From an uncultured Bacteroidales bacterium (GTDB lineage Bacteria; Bacteroidota; Bacteroidia; Bacteroidales; UBA932), in contig CAKUVD010000002.1 in the NCBI GenBank assembly GCA_934695325.1, positions 1 to 64,000 on the forward strand: DNA of 64,000 nt. Direction: 5' to 3'. The position numbers and the translations under genes were made by a program. This document shows, piece by piece, positions 7,105-15,230 of this stretch; the stretch's first letter is position 1, and the number at the start of each line of letters is the position of its first letter. The notes under the pieces are model-generated. The model did not search any database, had not been told where the DNA came from, and was given only the letters and a program-made list of their open reading frames with translations.

Positions 7105-8193
7105 ATGGCACGTAAAGGGAAAAAGAAAAGTCTGCTCTTCGGCATTACCTCGCGGACATTGATGACAATATCCGCCGGGTTGCTGATAATGAGCTGGCTG
7201 TCCGTATATGTAAACCCGGCGAAGGCCTGGTTTATGACGATATTCGGCCTTCTGTTCCCGATATTTTTCTTCTGTAACATATTCTTGCTCTGCTGGGCTG
7301 TATACCGCCGTTCCAGAGCCGTCATCATACCGGCAGTGGCATTGCTTCCGGCGGTTTTTATGTCAGGCAAGTTCTTCCGCTGCGGAGATTCCGGGGATGA
7401 GCGGGAAGGCGGGCTGAAGATCGTGTCGTACAATGTTGGACGATTTATGCTGCCGCAGGACGGGTTCAATGCAGATCCTTCAGTCTGCGCCGATTCCGTG
7501 ATGTCGTTCCTCGCACACGAAAATGCCGACATAATATGCCTCCAGGAATTCTATATGAAGGATCCTGAGCGTGTCTTGTCGTATCTCTCCCACAAGATGA
7601 AAGGCTATGACATAAAGTATTTCGTCAATGTGAATTCCAACGGTTGTTATGGAAATGTCACCCTCAGCCGTTATCCTTCGGTCGCTAAGGGAAGGGTGAA
7701 TTTCGAACACAGCTCCAATATGGCGCTGTATTCTGACTATGTGATTGACGGTGAGCCGTTCAGAATCTATAACTGCCATTTCGAGAGTTACAACATATCG
7801 CTTTCGCGAGTGGCTGCGGCGATGGAGAAGGACTATCACAAGGCAGTGAAGGATACGGAAGAGAAGATGAGGCGCTCGATAACCAGGAGGCCTAGGCAGG
7901 TGGAGCAGGTGCTTGAGGATATAGATAAGTGCACAGAGAACGTGATTGTCACGGGTGACTTCAACGACACGCCGATGTCCTACACATATTGGAGACTCAG
8001 CAGGAAGCGTAAGGACACTTTCATCGAGGCCGGAAGCGGCTCCGGTGCTACCTTCTCCAGGTTGCGGCCGTTCCTGCGCATAGACTACATCCTGTTCCCG
8101 GAAGCGTATGAGGCATTGAATCATAAAGTTCTATATAGCAAGAAATATTCAGATCACTACCCGGTGGAGTCCGTGATAAGAAGGCGGCCTTGA
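7105..8193 (+). CDS. Endonuclease/exonuclease/phosphatase (EEP) family membrane protein
   Basis: A 362-residue protein with three N-terminal membrane helices (about residues 12-85) and an EEP domain. Metal and catalytic positions are visible in SYNVGRF (Asn), LQEFY (Glu), GDFND (Asp, Asn) and SDHYPV (Asp-His). ATG 7105 follows the rhomboid stop by 11 bases; an upstream in-frame start at 7048 would overlap the rhomboid gene by 46 bases. The domain would probably face the periplasm. Members cut phosphodiesters in nucleic acids, lipids or inositol phosphates, and the substrate here is unknown. Confidence 0.85.
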   Translation: MARKGKKKSLLFGITSRTLMTISAGLLIMSWLSVYVNPAKAWFMTIFGLLFPIFFFCNIFLLCWAVYRRSRAVIIPAVALLPAVFMSGKFFRCGDSGDEREGGLKIVSYNVGRFMLPQDGFNADPSVCADSVMSFLAHENADIICLQEFYMKDPERVLSYLSHKMKGYDIKYFVNVNSNGCYGNVTLSRYPSVAKGRVNFEHSSNMALYSDYVIDGEPFRIYNCHFESYNISLSRVAAAMEKDYHKAVKDTEEKMRRSITRRPRQVEQVLEDIDKCTENVIVTGDFNDTPMSYTYWRLSRKRKDTFIEAGSGSGATFSRLRPFLRIDYILFPEAYEALNHKVLYSKKYSDHYPVESVIRRRP

Positions 8194-8218
8194 CTCGGGC
8201 GAAAAATTTTTTTATGAT

Positions 8219-8839
8219 ATGAAAGATATCAAGGAGACATTGTCGGAGACACTGGATGTGCTCAAGTCGGGCGGGGTCATACTCTATCCGACTGATACCG
8301 TGTGGGGGCTTGGCTGCGATGCCACGAATCCCGAGGCTGTGGCGAGAATCTATCAGATAAAACATCGCTCAGACAGCAAGGCGCTTGTGCTGCTGGCATC
8401 AGATATGGATATGGTATGCCGCTTCATAAAGGTGATTCCGGACATTGCAGTGCAGCTTGTCGAGGTCAATGACAGACCGATGACTCTGATTTATCCGGGG
8501 GCGATTCACGGAAAGGCACCTGCGGAGGGCGAGAAAGCCGTCGGGGACAGGCATTTCCTGGCATACAATGTCGTGGCCGAGGACGAGTCTGTCGGCATCC
8601 GAATCCCGAATATGGAATTCTGCAGGAACCTTATATATAAACTCGGTAGGCCGATCGTGTCCACATCCGCCAATATCTCGGGAGAGCCTACTCCTCACAA
8701 GTTCATTGACATACCGGAAGATATCCGCTCTGCGGTGGATTATGTCGTCGAGCCGTCTTTGGAGAAAGGTTCGACAGGTCAGGCCTCGCAGATACTGAAG
8801 GTCGGCATTGACGGGGAGATCAGCATTATCCGCGAATAA
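8219..8839 (+). CDS. Sua5/YciO/YrdC family protein (L-threonylcarbamoyladenylate synthase type)
   Basis: A 206-residue cytoplasmic protein of the family that makes threonylcarbamoyl-AMP from threonine, bicarbonate and ATP for the t6A modification at tRNA position 37. The nucleotide-binding features are GVILYPTDTVWGLGCDAT (about 19-36), the lysine/arginine pair of IKHRSDSKALVLL (about 46-58) and the STSANISGEPT block near 158. The short form without the C-terminal Sua5 domain is common in this phylum. A YciO paralogue is the alternative. It lies 25 bases after the EEP gene and 11 before rsmE. Confidence 0.88.
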   Translation: MKDIKETLSETLDVLKSGGVILYPTDTVWGLGCDATNPEAVARIYQIKHRSDSKALVLLASDMDMVCRFIKVIPDIAVQLVEVNDRPMTLIYPGAIHGKAPAEGEKAVGDRHFLAYNVVAEDESVGIRIPNMEFCRNLIYKLGRPIVSTSANISGEPTPHKFIDIPEDIRSAVDYVVEPSLEKGSTGQASQILKVGIDGEISIIRE

Positions 8840-8850
8840 GCGTCTCTGAT

Positions 8851-9570
8851 ATGGAAATTTTCTGTGCGGAAGAGGTGTCCGCCGGTATCTGCCGGCTCGG
8901 TGAAGATGAGTCTGCTCATTGTGTCCGTGTCTTGAGGCATCGGGCGGGAGACCGGATATCTGTCATAGACGGGCGGGGGACAATGTATGAGTGTGTATTG
9001 ACGGATGCTTCGACTAAGGGTGCAGTGGCAGGTGTCGAGAGGTCATTTCCCGGATGGGGAGGTCATCCGTATGAACTGACGATGGCTGTCTGCCCTACCA
9101 AGAACATTGACCGCTATGAGTGGTTCGCGGAAAAGGCGACGGAATTCGGGATCGACAGGATTGTTCCTGTGGTAGGTGAGCGTTCCGAAAGGAAGGTTCT
9201 GAAACCGGAGAGAATGAGCAGGATTCTTCTGTCTGCCGCCAAACAGTCGCTCAAGGCCAAGATTCCGGAACTTGGGGATGTGATGAGTGTCAATGACTTT
9301 GTCCGCAGCACTTCTGACTGTGACGCCCTGAAGCTGATTGCATATTGCTTTGAGGGCGTGGAGTGCCGCCATTCAATAAGGGAAGTGCTGGAGTCATATT
9401 CGGGCAGCAGAATCATCGTCCTGATAGGCCCGGAGGGTGATTTTTCTCCGGAGGAGGCTGAAGCCGCCGTCCGTGCCGGCTATACTCCTGTCCATATTGG
9501 CGAGTCCAGGCTGCGCACCGAGACAGCGGCGCTGGCCGCCGTGTCTATGACGTATTATAAATTTCTATAA
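8851..9570 (+). CDS. rsmE: 16S rRNA m3U1498 methyltransferase
   Basis: A 239-residue SPOUT methyltransferase that methylates N3 of U1498 in 16S rRNA using S-adenosylmethionine. A PUA-like N-terminal domain (to about 70) precedes the knotted SPOUT fold. The cofactor knot is seen in IVLIGPEGDFSPEEAEAA (about 188-205) and in IGESRLRTETAALAAV (about 216-231), which is the family signature. TKNIDRYEWFAEKATEFGID is also typical. Length is normal. The next gene starts one base after the stop, so translation is probably coupled. Confidence 0.94.
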   Translation: MEIFCAEEVSAGICRLGEDESAHCVRVLRHRAGDRISVIDGRGTMYECVLTDASTKGAVAGVERSFPGWGGHPYELTMAVCPTKNIDRYEWFAEKATEFGIDRIVPVVGERSERKVLKPERMSRILLSAAKQSLKAKIPELGDVMSVNDFVRSTSDCDALKLIAYCFEGVECRHSIREVLESYSGSRIIVLIGPEGDFSPEEAEAAVRAGYTPVHIGESRLRTETAALAAVSMTYYKFL

Positions 9571-9571
9571 G

Positions 9572-10726
9572 ATGAAGCGTTACATTTCGCTGGATGTCCT
9601 CCGGGGACTTACAGTGGCATTTATGTGCATAGTGAACAATCCTGGATCTTGGGAGTGCATTTTCCCTCCGCTTAGGCATTCGCCGTGGAACGGATGCACT
9701 CCGACAGACCTTGTATATCCGTTCTTCATATTCTGTATGGGGGTGGCTATGGCATTCACGTTCTCCAAGTATGACGGACTTCACAAGAACGGGCTGAAGA
9801 AGATATTCACCAGAGGGCTGGCGCTTTTCGGAGTCGGACTGCTCCTGAATCTCTTCCCGTTTTTCCCGCTGTATCCTCACGATACCGATGCCACGTTGTG
9901 GCAGAATTGGGTGTATTGGATAAATCATATACGCATATTCGGGGTGCTTCAGCGTATCGCCATGGCATATATGATAGCAGGCGTAATCGCTCTCTGGCTG
10001 CGGAAGCCTGTGAAGATATTGACGGCGATAGGAGCCCTGTTCATTGTCTATACCGGCGTTCTGGTGTTTTTCGGCGAAGCGCCTGGGCCTTTCACTCTTG
10101 AAGGCAACGTCTCCCGCAAGATAGATGTCGCTCTTCTAGGGGAGAACCACGTGTACCGTGGCTATACTTTCGCTTCCGGGGAGAGGGCTCCATTTGATCC
10201 CGAGGGGCTGCTCGGTTCTCTGACGGCTGCTTGCTCTGCGCTTCTTGGCTATCTTGTAGGCTATACCATATATACTTCATCGAAAAGGCACATGGAAGAG
10301 CCTTCTGATGTCACTGCCGCTCCTTCATATATGGTCAGCAGGATATTCGTGTATGGTTGCTTGTCATTGGCCGCCGCGATGGCATTGAGTATATGGATTC
10401 CTGTCAGCAAGCCTCTCTGGTCGGCCTCTTATGTGCTTTATGCCGGAGGATGGGCGATGCTCGCCCTGGCTTTCCTGGCATTTGTGATAGATGTCCGCGG
10501 AGTGGAGAAGCCGTTCCGTCCGTTCAGGATAATGGGAATGAACGCCCTGGCAGCGTTCGTCCTGTCAGGCATATTGGGCAAGCTTCTACCGGCTCTTGGT
10601 TTTCACCCTTCCGTCTGGTTCGGTGCGAATGAATGTATGTCGCTGCTGTATGCGCTTCTGTTCGCTCTGCTGATCTTTTTGTGCTCCTGGGCACTGTACA
10701 GGAAGAACATCATAATAAAGCTCTAA
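9572..10726 (+). CDS. Heparan-alpha-glucosaminide N-acetyltransferase-like membrane acyltransferase (DUF5009 type)
   Basis: A 384-residue protein with about ten membrane helices. The N-terminus MKRYISLDVLRGLTVAFM and the loop HSPWNGCTPTDLVYPFFIF (about 36-54) match the bacterial relatives of HGSNAT, with the histidine in the likely catalytic loop. Such proteins move acyl groups across or at the membrane; the acceptor in bacteria is unknown, with envelope glycans a guess. It overlaps the following gene by one base in TAATG. The coding sequence contains two of the rare CATG tetramers of this window (9961 and 10291). Confidence 0.85.
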   Translation: MKRYISLDVLRGLTVAFMCIVNNPGSWECIFPPLRHSPWNGCTPTDLVYPFFIFCMGVAMAFTFSKYDGLHKNGLKKIFTRGLALFGVGLLLNLFPFFPLYPHDTDATLWQNWVYWINHIRIFGVLQRIAMAYMIAGVIALWLRKPVKILTAIGALFIVYTGVLVFFGEAPGPFTLEGNVSRKIDVALLGENHVYRGYTFASGERAPFDPEGLLGSLTAACSALLGYLVGYTIYTSSKRHMEEPSDVTAAPSYMVSRIFVYGCLSLAAAMALSIWIPVSKPLWSASYVLYAGGWAMLALAFLAFVIDVRGVEKPFRPFRIMGMNALAAFVLSGILGKLLPALGFHPSVWFGANECMSLLYALLFALLIFLCSWALYRKNIIIKL

Positions 10727-11232
10727 TGTTCATAGGAATCATTTCGGATACTCACGGCGTTTTCAGCCAGGAGTTCAGGGACTTTCTATCGCCGGTGGAT
10801 CAGATATGGCACGCCGGAGACTTCGGGGGAAGCATCAATTTTGCGGATGAGATAGCTGCGTTCAAGCCTCTTGTAGGCGTGTACGGTAACTGCGACGGAC
10901 AGGATATCCGTATGGTCTATCCCGAATATCAATGTCTTGAGTGCGGAGGAAGACGCATCCTTATGATGCATATTGGCGGACGTCCCGGGCATTATGACTT
11001 CAAGGCGAGGGACCTGATGGGACGTTATTCACCAGACATATTCATCTGCGGCCATTCCCATATACTTATGGTCAAGAATGATCCTGCGAGGAGTCTTCTT
11101 TACGTCAATCCCGGTGCGTGCGGAATCCAGGGGTGGCACGTTGAAAGGACTGCCCTCAGGGTTCATATAGATGAAGGAAAAATCTGGGGAATGGAACTGT
11201 TTCGGGAGCCTAGAACGTTACAAAAGCCCTAA
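10726..11232 (+). CDS. YfcE/MJ0936 family metallophosphoesterase
   Basis: A 168-residue calcineurin-like phosphoesterase. Metal ligands are in ISDTHG (residues 5-10), HAGDFG (about 30-35), YGNCDG, and GHSH (about 108), with VNPGACG near the end. The start ATG overlaps the stop of the acyltransferase in TAATG. Extending the frame upstream to 10633 would only re-read that gene. Family members hydrolyse phosphodiesters in vitro, and the natural substrate is unknown. It is the last gene of the run that starts at 4071. Confidence 0.88.
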   Translation: MFIGIISDTHGVFSQEFRDFLSPVDQIWHAGDFGGSINFADEIAAFKPLVGVYGNCDGQDIRMVYPEYQCLECGGRRILMMHIGGRPGHYDFKARDLMGRYSPDIFICGHSHILMVKNDPARSLLYVNPGACGIQGWHVERTALRVHIDEGKIWGMELFREPRTLQKP

Positions 11233-11277
11233 TACCGAAATATTTACGCCTCTAGATGAAAAAAAGTGAAGTTTTTA

Positions 11278-11308
11278 TTTGTTGTTGTCAAAAATGTGTG
11301 TACTTTTG
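11278..11308 (+). promoter_or_regulatory. Strong promoter of the small Ala-rich lipoprotein
   Basis: TTTG at 11278-11281 and TACTTTTG at 11301-11308 are separated by 19 bases, a full match. The start codon lies 45 bases further on, leaving a leader of about 40 bases. Confidence 0.8.
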
Positions 11309-11352
11309 CGCCATTAAAAATTATATGTTTAACTAGTTAAAGTGTTAGAGCC

Positions 11353-11559
11353 ATGAAAAAGGTATTTATGTCTTTGGCAGTTGTAGCTATGATGGTAGCT
11401 GCTGCATCTTGTGGAAACAATGCTGCTAAGAAAGCAGAGGAAGCTGCTAAGGCAAAAGCTGACAGCGTAAGAGTTGCTGATAGCCTCGCTGCTGCCGCTG
11501 CTGCTGCAGACACAACTTGCTGCTGCGCTGATTCAACTGCTGCTGAAGTAGCTGAGTAA
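11353..11559 (+). CDS. Small alanine-rich lipoprotein with Cys triplet
   Basis: A 68-residue protein with a signal peptide ending in a lipobox (VAAASC, Cys near 20), so it would be lipid-anchored. The mature part is Ala/Lys/Glu-rich (KKAEEAAKAKADSVRVADS), predicted helical or coiled-coil, followed by a run of alanines and the motif DTTCCCADST near the end. Codons are GCT/GCA rich, unlike the GCC/GCG usage of neighbouring genes, which suits very high expression. It has its own strong promoter and a likely terminator. I do not recognise a named family. The three adjacent cysteines could bind metal or form disulfides, but this is only a guess. Confidence 0.8.
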   Translation: MKKVFMSLAVVAMMVAAASCGNNAAKKAEEAAKAKADSVRVADSLAAAAAAADTTCCCADSTAAEVAE

Positions 11560-11615
11560 TTTCAGCCAGAAACACCCTGTGCGTCCATAGGGGGCGCATC
11601 AAGAATTGCGGTACC

Positions 11616-11645
11616 TTGAGGAAACTCAGGATGCTGCTTTTTTTG
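11616..11645 (+). terminator. Probable terminator of the small lipoprotein gene
   Basis: A CTTGAG-GAAA-CTCAGG type hairpin with a bulge is followed by a run of seven T. A second small stem (TGCGTCC/GGGCGCA) precedes it. The next promoter element lies at 11672. Confidence 0.45.
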
Positions 11646-11671
11646 TGCCTTCTCGGTTCTCTGAAATATCG

Positions 11672-11679
11672 TATCTTTG
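11672..11679 (+). promoter_or_regulatory. radA promoter -7 element
   Basis: TATCTTTG lies 15 bases before the radA start codon. The nearest TTTG (11642-11645) is 26 bases upstream, longer than usual. Confidence 0.6.
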
Positions 11680-11694
11680 TGAAAATTATCGGTT

Positions 11695-13065
11695 ATGGCG
11701 ACTAAGGAAAAGACGGTGTGGTTCTGCACAAACTGCGGCAATGAAAGCCCTAAGTGGATGGGGCGATGCCCGGCGTGCGGAGAATGGAACACTATGGTAG
11801 AGCAGACCGTGGCGACGGGGAAGCCGCAGCGTAATATGTCGCAGGCAGCCGCTTCGCCTGTTCATCGACCGCTGCACCTCAAGGAAATCGACTCCTCGCA
11901 GGAGAACAGGATTCAGCTCGGACTGGCTGAGGTGGACAGGCTGCTCGGAGGAGGCATTGTCAAGGGGTCGCTTGTTCTCATCGGTGGTGAGCCGGGAATC
12001 GGGAAATCAACATTGTCCCTGCAGATTCCTCTCGGAGCGCCTGCATTGAAGACATTGTATGTGTCCGGCGAGGAAAGCGCCCGTCAGGTGAAGATGCGTG
12101 CCGACAGGCTCGGAGGAGATAACTCTAACTGCTATATCTACAGCGAGACGGACATAAGCAACATAATCGCACAGGCGGATGCGCTGAAACCGGACTTGAT
12201 GGTGGTGGATTCAGTGCAGACAATGTTCTCGTCCGGCATTGACTCGTCCGCCGGCTCCGTGTCGCAGATAAAGGAAGTCACGGCGATGCTGCTTCATTAT
12301 GCGAAAATGTCGGGCGTGCCAGTGATACTGATAGGGCACATCACTAAGGACGGTTTCATAGCAGGGCCGAAGATTCTGGAGCATATAGTCGATGTCGTGC
12401 TTCAGTTCGAGGGCGACAACAAAGGCTCATACAGGCTGTTGCGCAGCATAAAGAACCGCTTCGGCTCCACATCCGAGCTTGCCGTGTTCGAGATGACAGG
12501 CAAGGGGTTGCGTGAGATCACGAACCCGTCCGAGATGCTGATACCGATGCATAAGGAGGGGCTGAGCGGAACGGCGATATGCGCAATGCTGGACGGACTC
12601 AGGCCGTTTCTTTTCGAGGTTCAGGCGCTTGTCAGCTCTGCCGCTTATGGTACTCCACAGCGCTCTGCCACAGGATTCGATGTTCGCCGGCTCAATATGC
12701 TTCTTGCTGTCCTGGAAAAGCGTGCCGGGTTCAAGCTGAATATGAAGGATGTGTTCCTGAATATGGCAGGGGGACTCAGGGTGACTGACCCTGCCTGTGA
12801 CCTCGCTGTCGTGTGCGCCGTGCTCTCGTCCAATTTCGATTTCCCTATACCTGCGGATATCTGTTTTGCCGGGGAAGTGGGGCTCAGCGGAGAAATCCGT
12901 CCCGTGAACCAGGCCGAGCGCAGGGTTACGGAGGCTGCCCGCCTCGGGTTCAGGAAGATATACCTGTCTTCGTTCACATCTGGCGACAATGTCCCTGCGA
13001 AAGGGATTGAGGTGGTCAGAGTCTCTGACATCCAGTCTCTCGTGCGCAGCCTGTTCAGACAATAA
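11695..13065 (+). CDS. radA: DNA repair protein RadA (Sms)
   Basis: A 456-residue RecA-like ATPase that helps branch migration and processing of recombination intermediates. It starts with a four-Cys zinc finger (CTNCGNESPKWMGRCPACGEW, residues 10-30). Next come Walker A GGEPGIGKSTL (about 96-106), Walker B LMVVDSVQT, and the RadA-specific KNRFGST motif (about 252). A Lon-protease-like C-terminal domain from about 275 carries GEVGLSGEIRPV. The length is typical. It is expressed from its own promoter and may carry the 73-residue membrane protein gene that follows 11 bases later. Confidence 0.95.
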   Translation: MATKEKTVWFCTNCGNESPKWMGRCPACGEWNTMVEQTVATGKPQRNMSQAAASPVHRPLHLKEIDSSQENRIQLGLAEVDRLLGGGIVKGSLVLIGGEPGIGKSTLSLQIPLGAPALKTLYVSGEESARQVKMRADRLGGDNSNCYIYSETDISNIIAQADALKPDLMVVDSVQTMFSSGIDSSAGSVSQIKEVTAMLLHYAKMSGVPVILIGHITKDGFIAGPKILEHIVDVVLQFEGDNKGSYRLLRSIKNRFGSTSELAVFEMTGKGLREITNPSEMLIPMHKEGLSGTAICAMLDGLRPFLFEVQALVSSAAYGTPQRSATGFDVRRLNMLLAVLEKRAGFKLNMKDVFLNMAGGLRVTDPACDLAVVCAVLSSNFDFPIPADICFAGEVGLSGEIRPVNQAERRVTEAARLGFRKIYLSSFTSGDNVPAKGIEVVRVSDIQSLVRSLFRQ

Positions 13066-13076
13066 AACATAAAGAT

Positions 13077-13298
13077 ATGACACCAAAGAATCTTGACAAA
13101 TTTTCAATCCTGATAGCTATCATCGCCGTGGCGGTGACCGTAAGCATAATGTCGCTTACGGGGAAGATGGAACGTGGAGAGGGCGACACCGTGCCGGCTG
13201 TGGATACGGTCGTCGTTGTTCCGGCTGATACAGTCTCAGCTCCTGGCGACTCTATCCCGCAGCGTCCTGTCGCCGATACCCTGGACGCATATATTTAG
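13077..13298 (+). CDS. Small single-pass membrane protein, unknown function
   Basis: A 73-residue protein with one membrane helix (about residues 9-27, FSILIAIIAVAVTVSIMSL). A hydrophilic tail follows, rich in Val, Asp, Pro and Thr with repeated VDTV/ADTV units. Orientation is probably N-in with the tail outside. It follows radA by 11 bases, and a strong terminator follows it. No motif of known function is seen. Confidence 0.6.
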   Translation: MTPKNLDKFSILIAIIAVAVTVSIMSLTGKMERGEGDTVPAVDTVVVVPADTVSAPGDSIPQRPVADTLDAYI

Positions 13299-13313
13299 CA
13301 GGCTTGATAAAAA

Positions 13314-13348
13314 AGACGCCCGTAAGCCATATAAGCTTACGGGCGTCT
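13314..13348. terminator. Bidirectional terminator between convergent genes
   Basis: AGACGCCCGTAAGC and GCTTACGGGCGTCT form a perfect 14-bp stem with a 7-base loop. A-tracts on the left and T-rich sequence on the right serve both the radA unit and the convergent GGGtGRT gene. Confidence 0.85.
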
Positions 13349-13366
13349 CTTTTATAATCTCTAAAA

Positions 13367-14371
13367 TTATTTCTTGTTGAGAGCCAGGTCTGTAGCGACA
13401 GCGATAGCGACTGTGGCACCTACCATAGGGTTGTTTCCCATTCCGAGGAAGCCCATCATCTCTACGTGTGCTGGAACTGAAGATGAACCTGCGAACTGTG
13501 CGTCGGAGTGCATACGGCCCATAGTGTCGGTCATACCGTAAGAAGCTGGACCTGCGGCCATATTGTCCGGGTGAAGTGTACGTCCGGTACCGCCGCCTGA
13601 TGCGACAGAGAAATAAGGCTTGCCTGCGAGCACGCGCTCCTTCTTGTATGTTCCTGCTACAGGGTGCTGGAAACGTGTAGGGTTCGTAGAGTTACCAGTG
13701 ATGGAGACATCTACGTTCTCCTTCCACATAATGGCGACGCCTTCGCGTACATCATCAGCGCCATAGCAGCGAACGCCACCGCGTACACCGTCAGAATACT
13801 TGATTTCATCGACAACCTTCACCTCTCCGGTGTAGTAATCGAACTGAGTCTGTACGTATGTGAAGCCGTTGATACGTGAAATGATTTTGGCGGCATCCTT
13901 TCCAAGTCCGTTAAGGATGACGCGGAGAGGTTTCTTGCGAACCTTGTTGGCCATCTCGGCAATCTTGATGGCTCCCTCAGCGGCAGCATAAGACTCGTGA
14001 CCTGCGAGGAATGCGAAGCACTCGGTATCCTCACGGAGAAGACGGGCTGCAAGGTTTCCGTGTCCGAGACCTACCTTGCGGTCGTCAGCGACAGATCCAG
14101 GGATGCAGAATGCCTGGAGGCCTTCGCCGATAGCCTCGGCAGCCTCAGCGGCGCTCTTCACACCTTTCTTGATGGCGATGGCTGTACCTACTACATAAGC
14201 CCACTTTGCATTTTCGAAGCAGATCTTCTGTGTGTCTTCGCACATCTTATAAGGGTCGAGGCCCTTCTCGTTGCAGAGGGCCTTAGCCTCATCGAGATCC
14301 TTGATACCATATTTGTTGAGAGCTGCATTGATCTGATCAATACGACGCTCGTAGCTTTCAAAAAGTGCCAT
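13367..14371 (-). CDS. GGGtGRT protein
   Basis: A 334-residue protein named for its central motif, here SVASGGGTGRTLHPDN. The conserved tail around MGFLGMGNNPMVGATVAIAV is also present. Its biochemical role is unknown, but in many anaerobes it is paired with an iron-sulfur scaffold-like protein, as here, where that gene lies six bases upstream in the same transcript. There is no signal peptide or membrane helix. Codon usage is optimised (CGT, GGT, CCT), which suggests high expression. A redox or Fe-S related role is inferred only from the pairing. Confidence 0.9.
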   Translation of the reverse strand: MALFESYERRIDQINAALNKYGIKDLDEAKALCNEKGLDPYKMCEDTQKICFENAKWAYVVGTAIAIKKGVKSAAEAAEAIGEGLQAFCIPGSVADDRKVGLGHGNLAARLLREDTECFAFLAGHESYAAAEGAIKIAEMANKVRKKPLRVILNGLGKDAAKIISRINGFTYVQTQFDYYTGEVKVVDEIKYSDGVRGGVRCYGADDVREGVAIMWKENVDVSITGNSTNPTRFQHPVAGTYKKERVLAGKPYFSVASGGGTGRTLHPDNMAAGPASYGMTDTMGRMHSDAQFAGSSSVPAHVEMMGFLGMGNNPMVGATVAIAVATDLALNKK

Positions 14372-14377
14372 ATTCTC

Positions 14378-15070
14378 TTACTCTTTACGTGGGTCAATAT
14401 ACTTAACTGCGTCCTTGAAACGGCCGTAGGTACCCTTGGCCTTTTCGATAGCCTCCGGGCCGGTAGCGCCGCCCTTGAGTGCATCCATAAGCTTACCGAG
14501 GTTGACGAACTCGTAGCCGATCACCTCATTGTTTGCATCGAGAGCCATCTTGGTGCAGTATCCCTCTGTCATCTCGAGATAGCGGCTGCCCTTTGCCTTG
14601 GTTCCGAACATTGTACCTACCTGGCTGCGGAGGTTCTTTCCGAGATCCTCGAGTGAGCCGCCGACAGGAAGTCCGCCCTCAGAGAAAGCTGACTGGGTAC
14701 GTCCATAGACAATCTGAAGGAAGAGCTCGCGCATCGCTGTGTTGATGGCGTCGCATACGAGGTCTGTGTTAAGAGCCTCGAGAAGAGTCTTGCCGGGAAG
14801 GATCTCAGATGCCATAGCGGCTGAGTGAGTCATACCTGAGCATCCGATGGTCTCTACGAGAGCCTCTTCGATGATGCCGTCCTTGACGTTGAGCGTCAGT
14901 TTGCAGGCACCCTGCTGAGGAGCGCACCAGCCGATACCGTGTGTAAGGCCGGAGATGTCCTTGATTTCTTTAGAGTGCACCCATTTGCCCTCTTCAGGGA
15001 TAGGAGCATTGGCGTGGTTCGCGCCTTTTGCAACGCAGCACATATGCTGCACTTCTTGTGTGTAAATCAT
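14378..15070 (-). CDS. Iron-sulfur cluster assembly scaffold-like protein (NifU N-terminal/IscU type) paired with GGGtGRT protein
   Basis: A 230-residue protein related to the IscU/NifU scaffold domain, on which Fe-S clusters are built before transfer. Cysteines likely to matter are in HMCCVAKG (10-17), GWCAPQQGACKL (about 48-59), ETIGCSGMTHSAAMASE (about 74-90) and EGYCTKMA (about 170). The protein is longer than IscU (about 125 residues), as expected for this GGGtGRT-associated subfamily. It is the first gene of a two-gene minus-strand unit. Genuine scaffold activity has not been shown for this subfamily to my knowledge. Confidence 0.85.
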   Translation of the reverse strand: MIYTQEVQHMCCVAKGANHANAPIPEEGKWVHSKEIKDISGLTHGIGWCAPQQGACKLTLNVKDGIIEEALVETIGCSGMTHSAAMASEILPGKTLLEALNTDLVCDAINTAMRELFLQIVYGRTQSAFSEGGLPVGGSLEDLGKNLRSQVGTMFGTKAKGSRYLEMTEGYCTKMALDANNEVIGYEFVNLGKLMDALKGGATGPEAIEKAKGTYGRFKDAVKYIDPRKE

Positions 15071-15115
15071 ATTCTGGAATAATGAATTTATTTCACATAA
15101 AATTTTATATCCTCA

Positions 15116-15123
15116 CAAATTTA
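15116..15123 (-). promoter_or_regulatory. Promoter -7 element of the scaffold/GGGtGRT unit
   Basis: TAAATTTG on the minus strand lies 45 bases before the start codon. No good -33 element is seen. Confidence 0.5.
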
Positions 15124-15155
15124 GTGATTTTTTGGGATATGCTCGTAAAAATTCA

Positions 15156-15189
15156 AGCTGATTATCACAATAAATGGTGATAATCAGCT
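15156..15189 (-). terminator. Terminator hairpin after the radical SAM remnant
   Basis: AGCTGATTATCAC and GTGATAATCAGCT form a perfect 13-bp stem with an 8-base loop. On the minus strand it follows the end of the decayed radical SAM gene and is trailed by TTGAATTTTT. Confidence 0.6.
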
Positions 15190-15230
15190 ATGTGCCATCA
15201 TAATCTGTGCCATAAGTCTGCCGGAGTTCT

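Noticed and set aside
10633..10728. Longer N-terminus for the YfcE-like protein
   Set aside because: The extra 31 residues only re-read the end of the acyltransferase gene; the metal motif starts right after ATG 10726.
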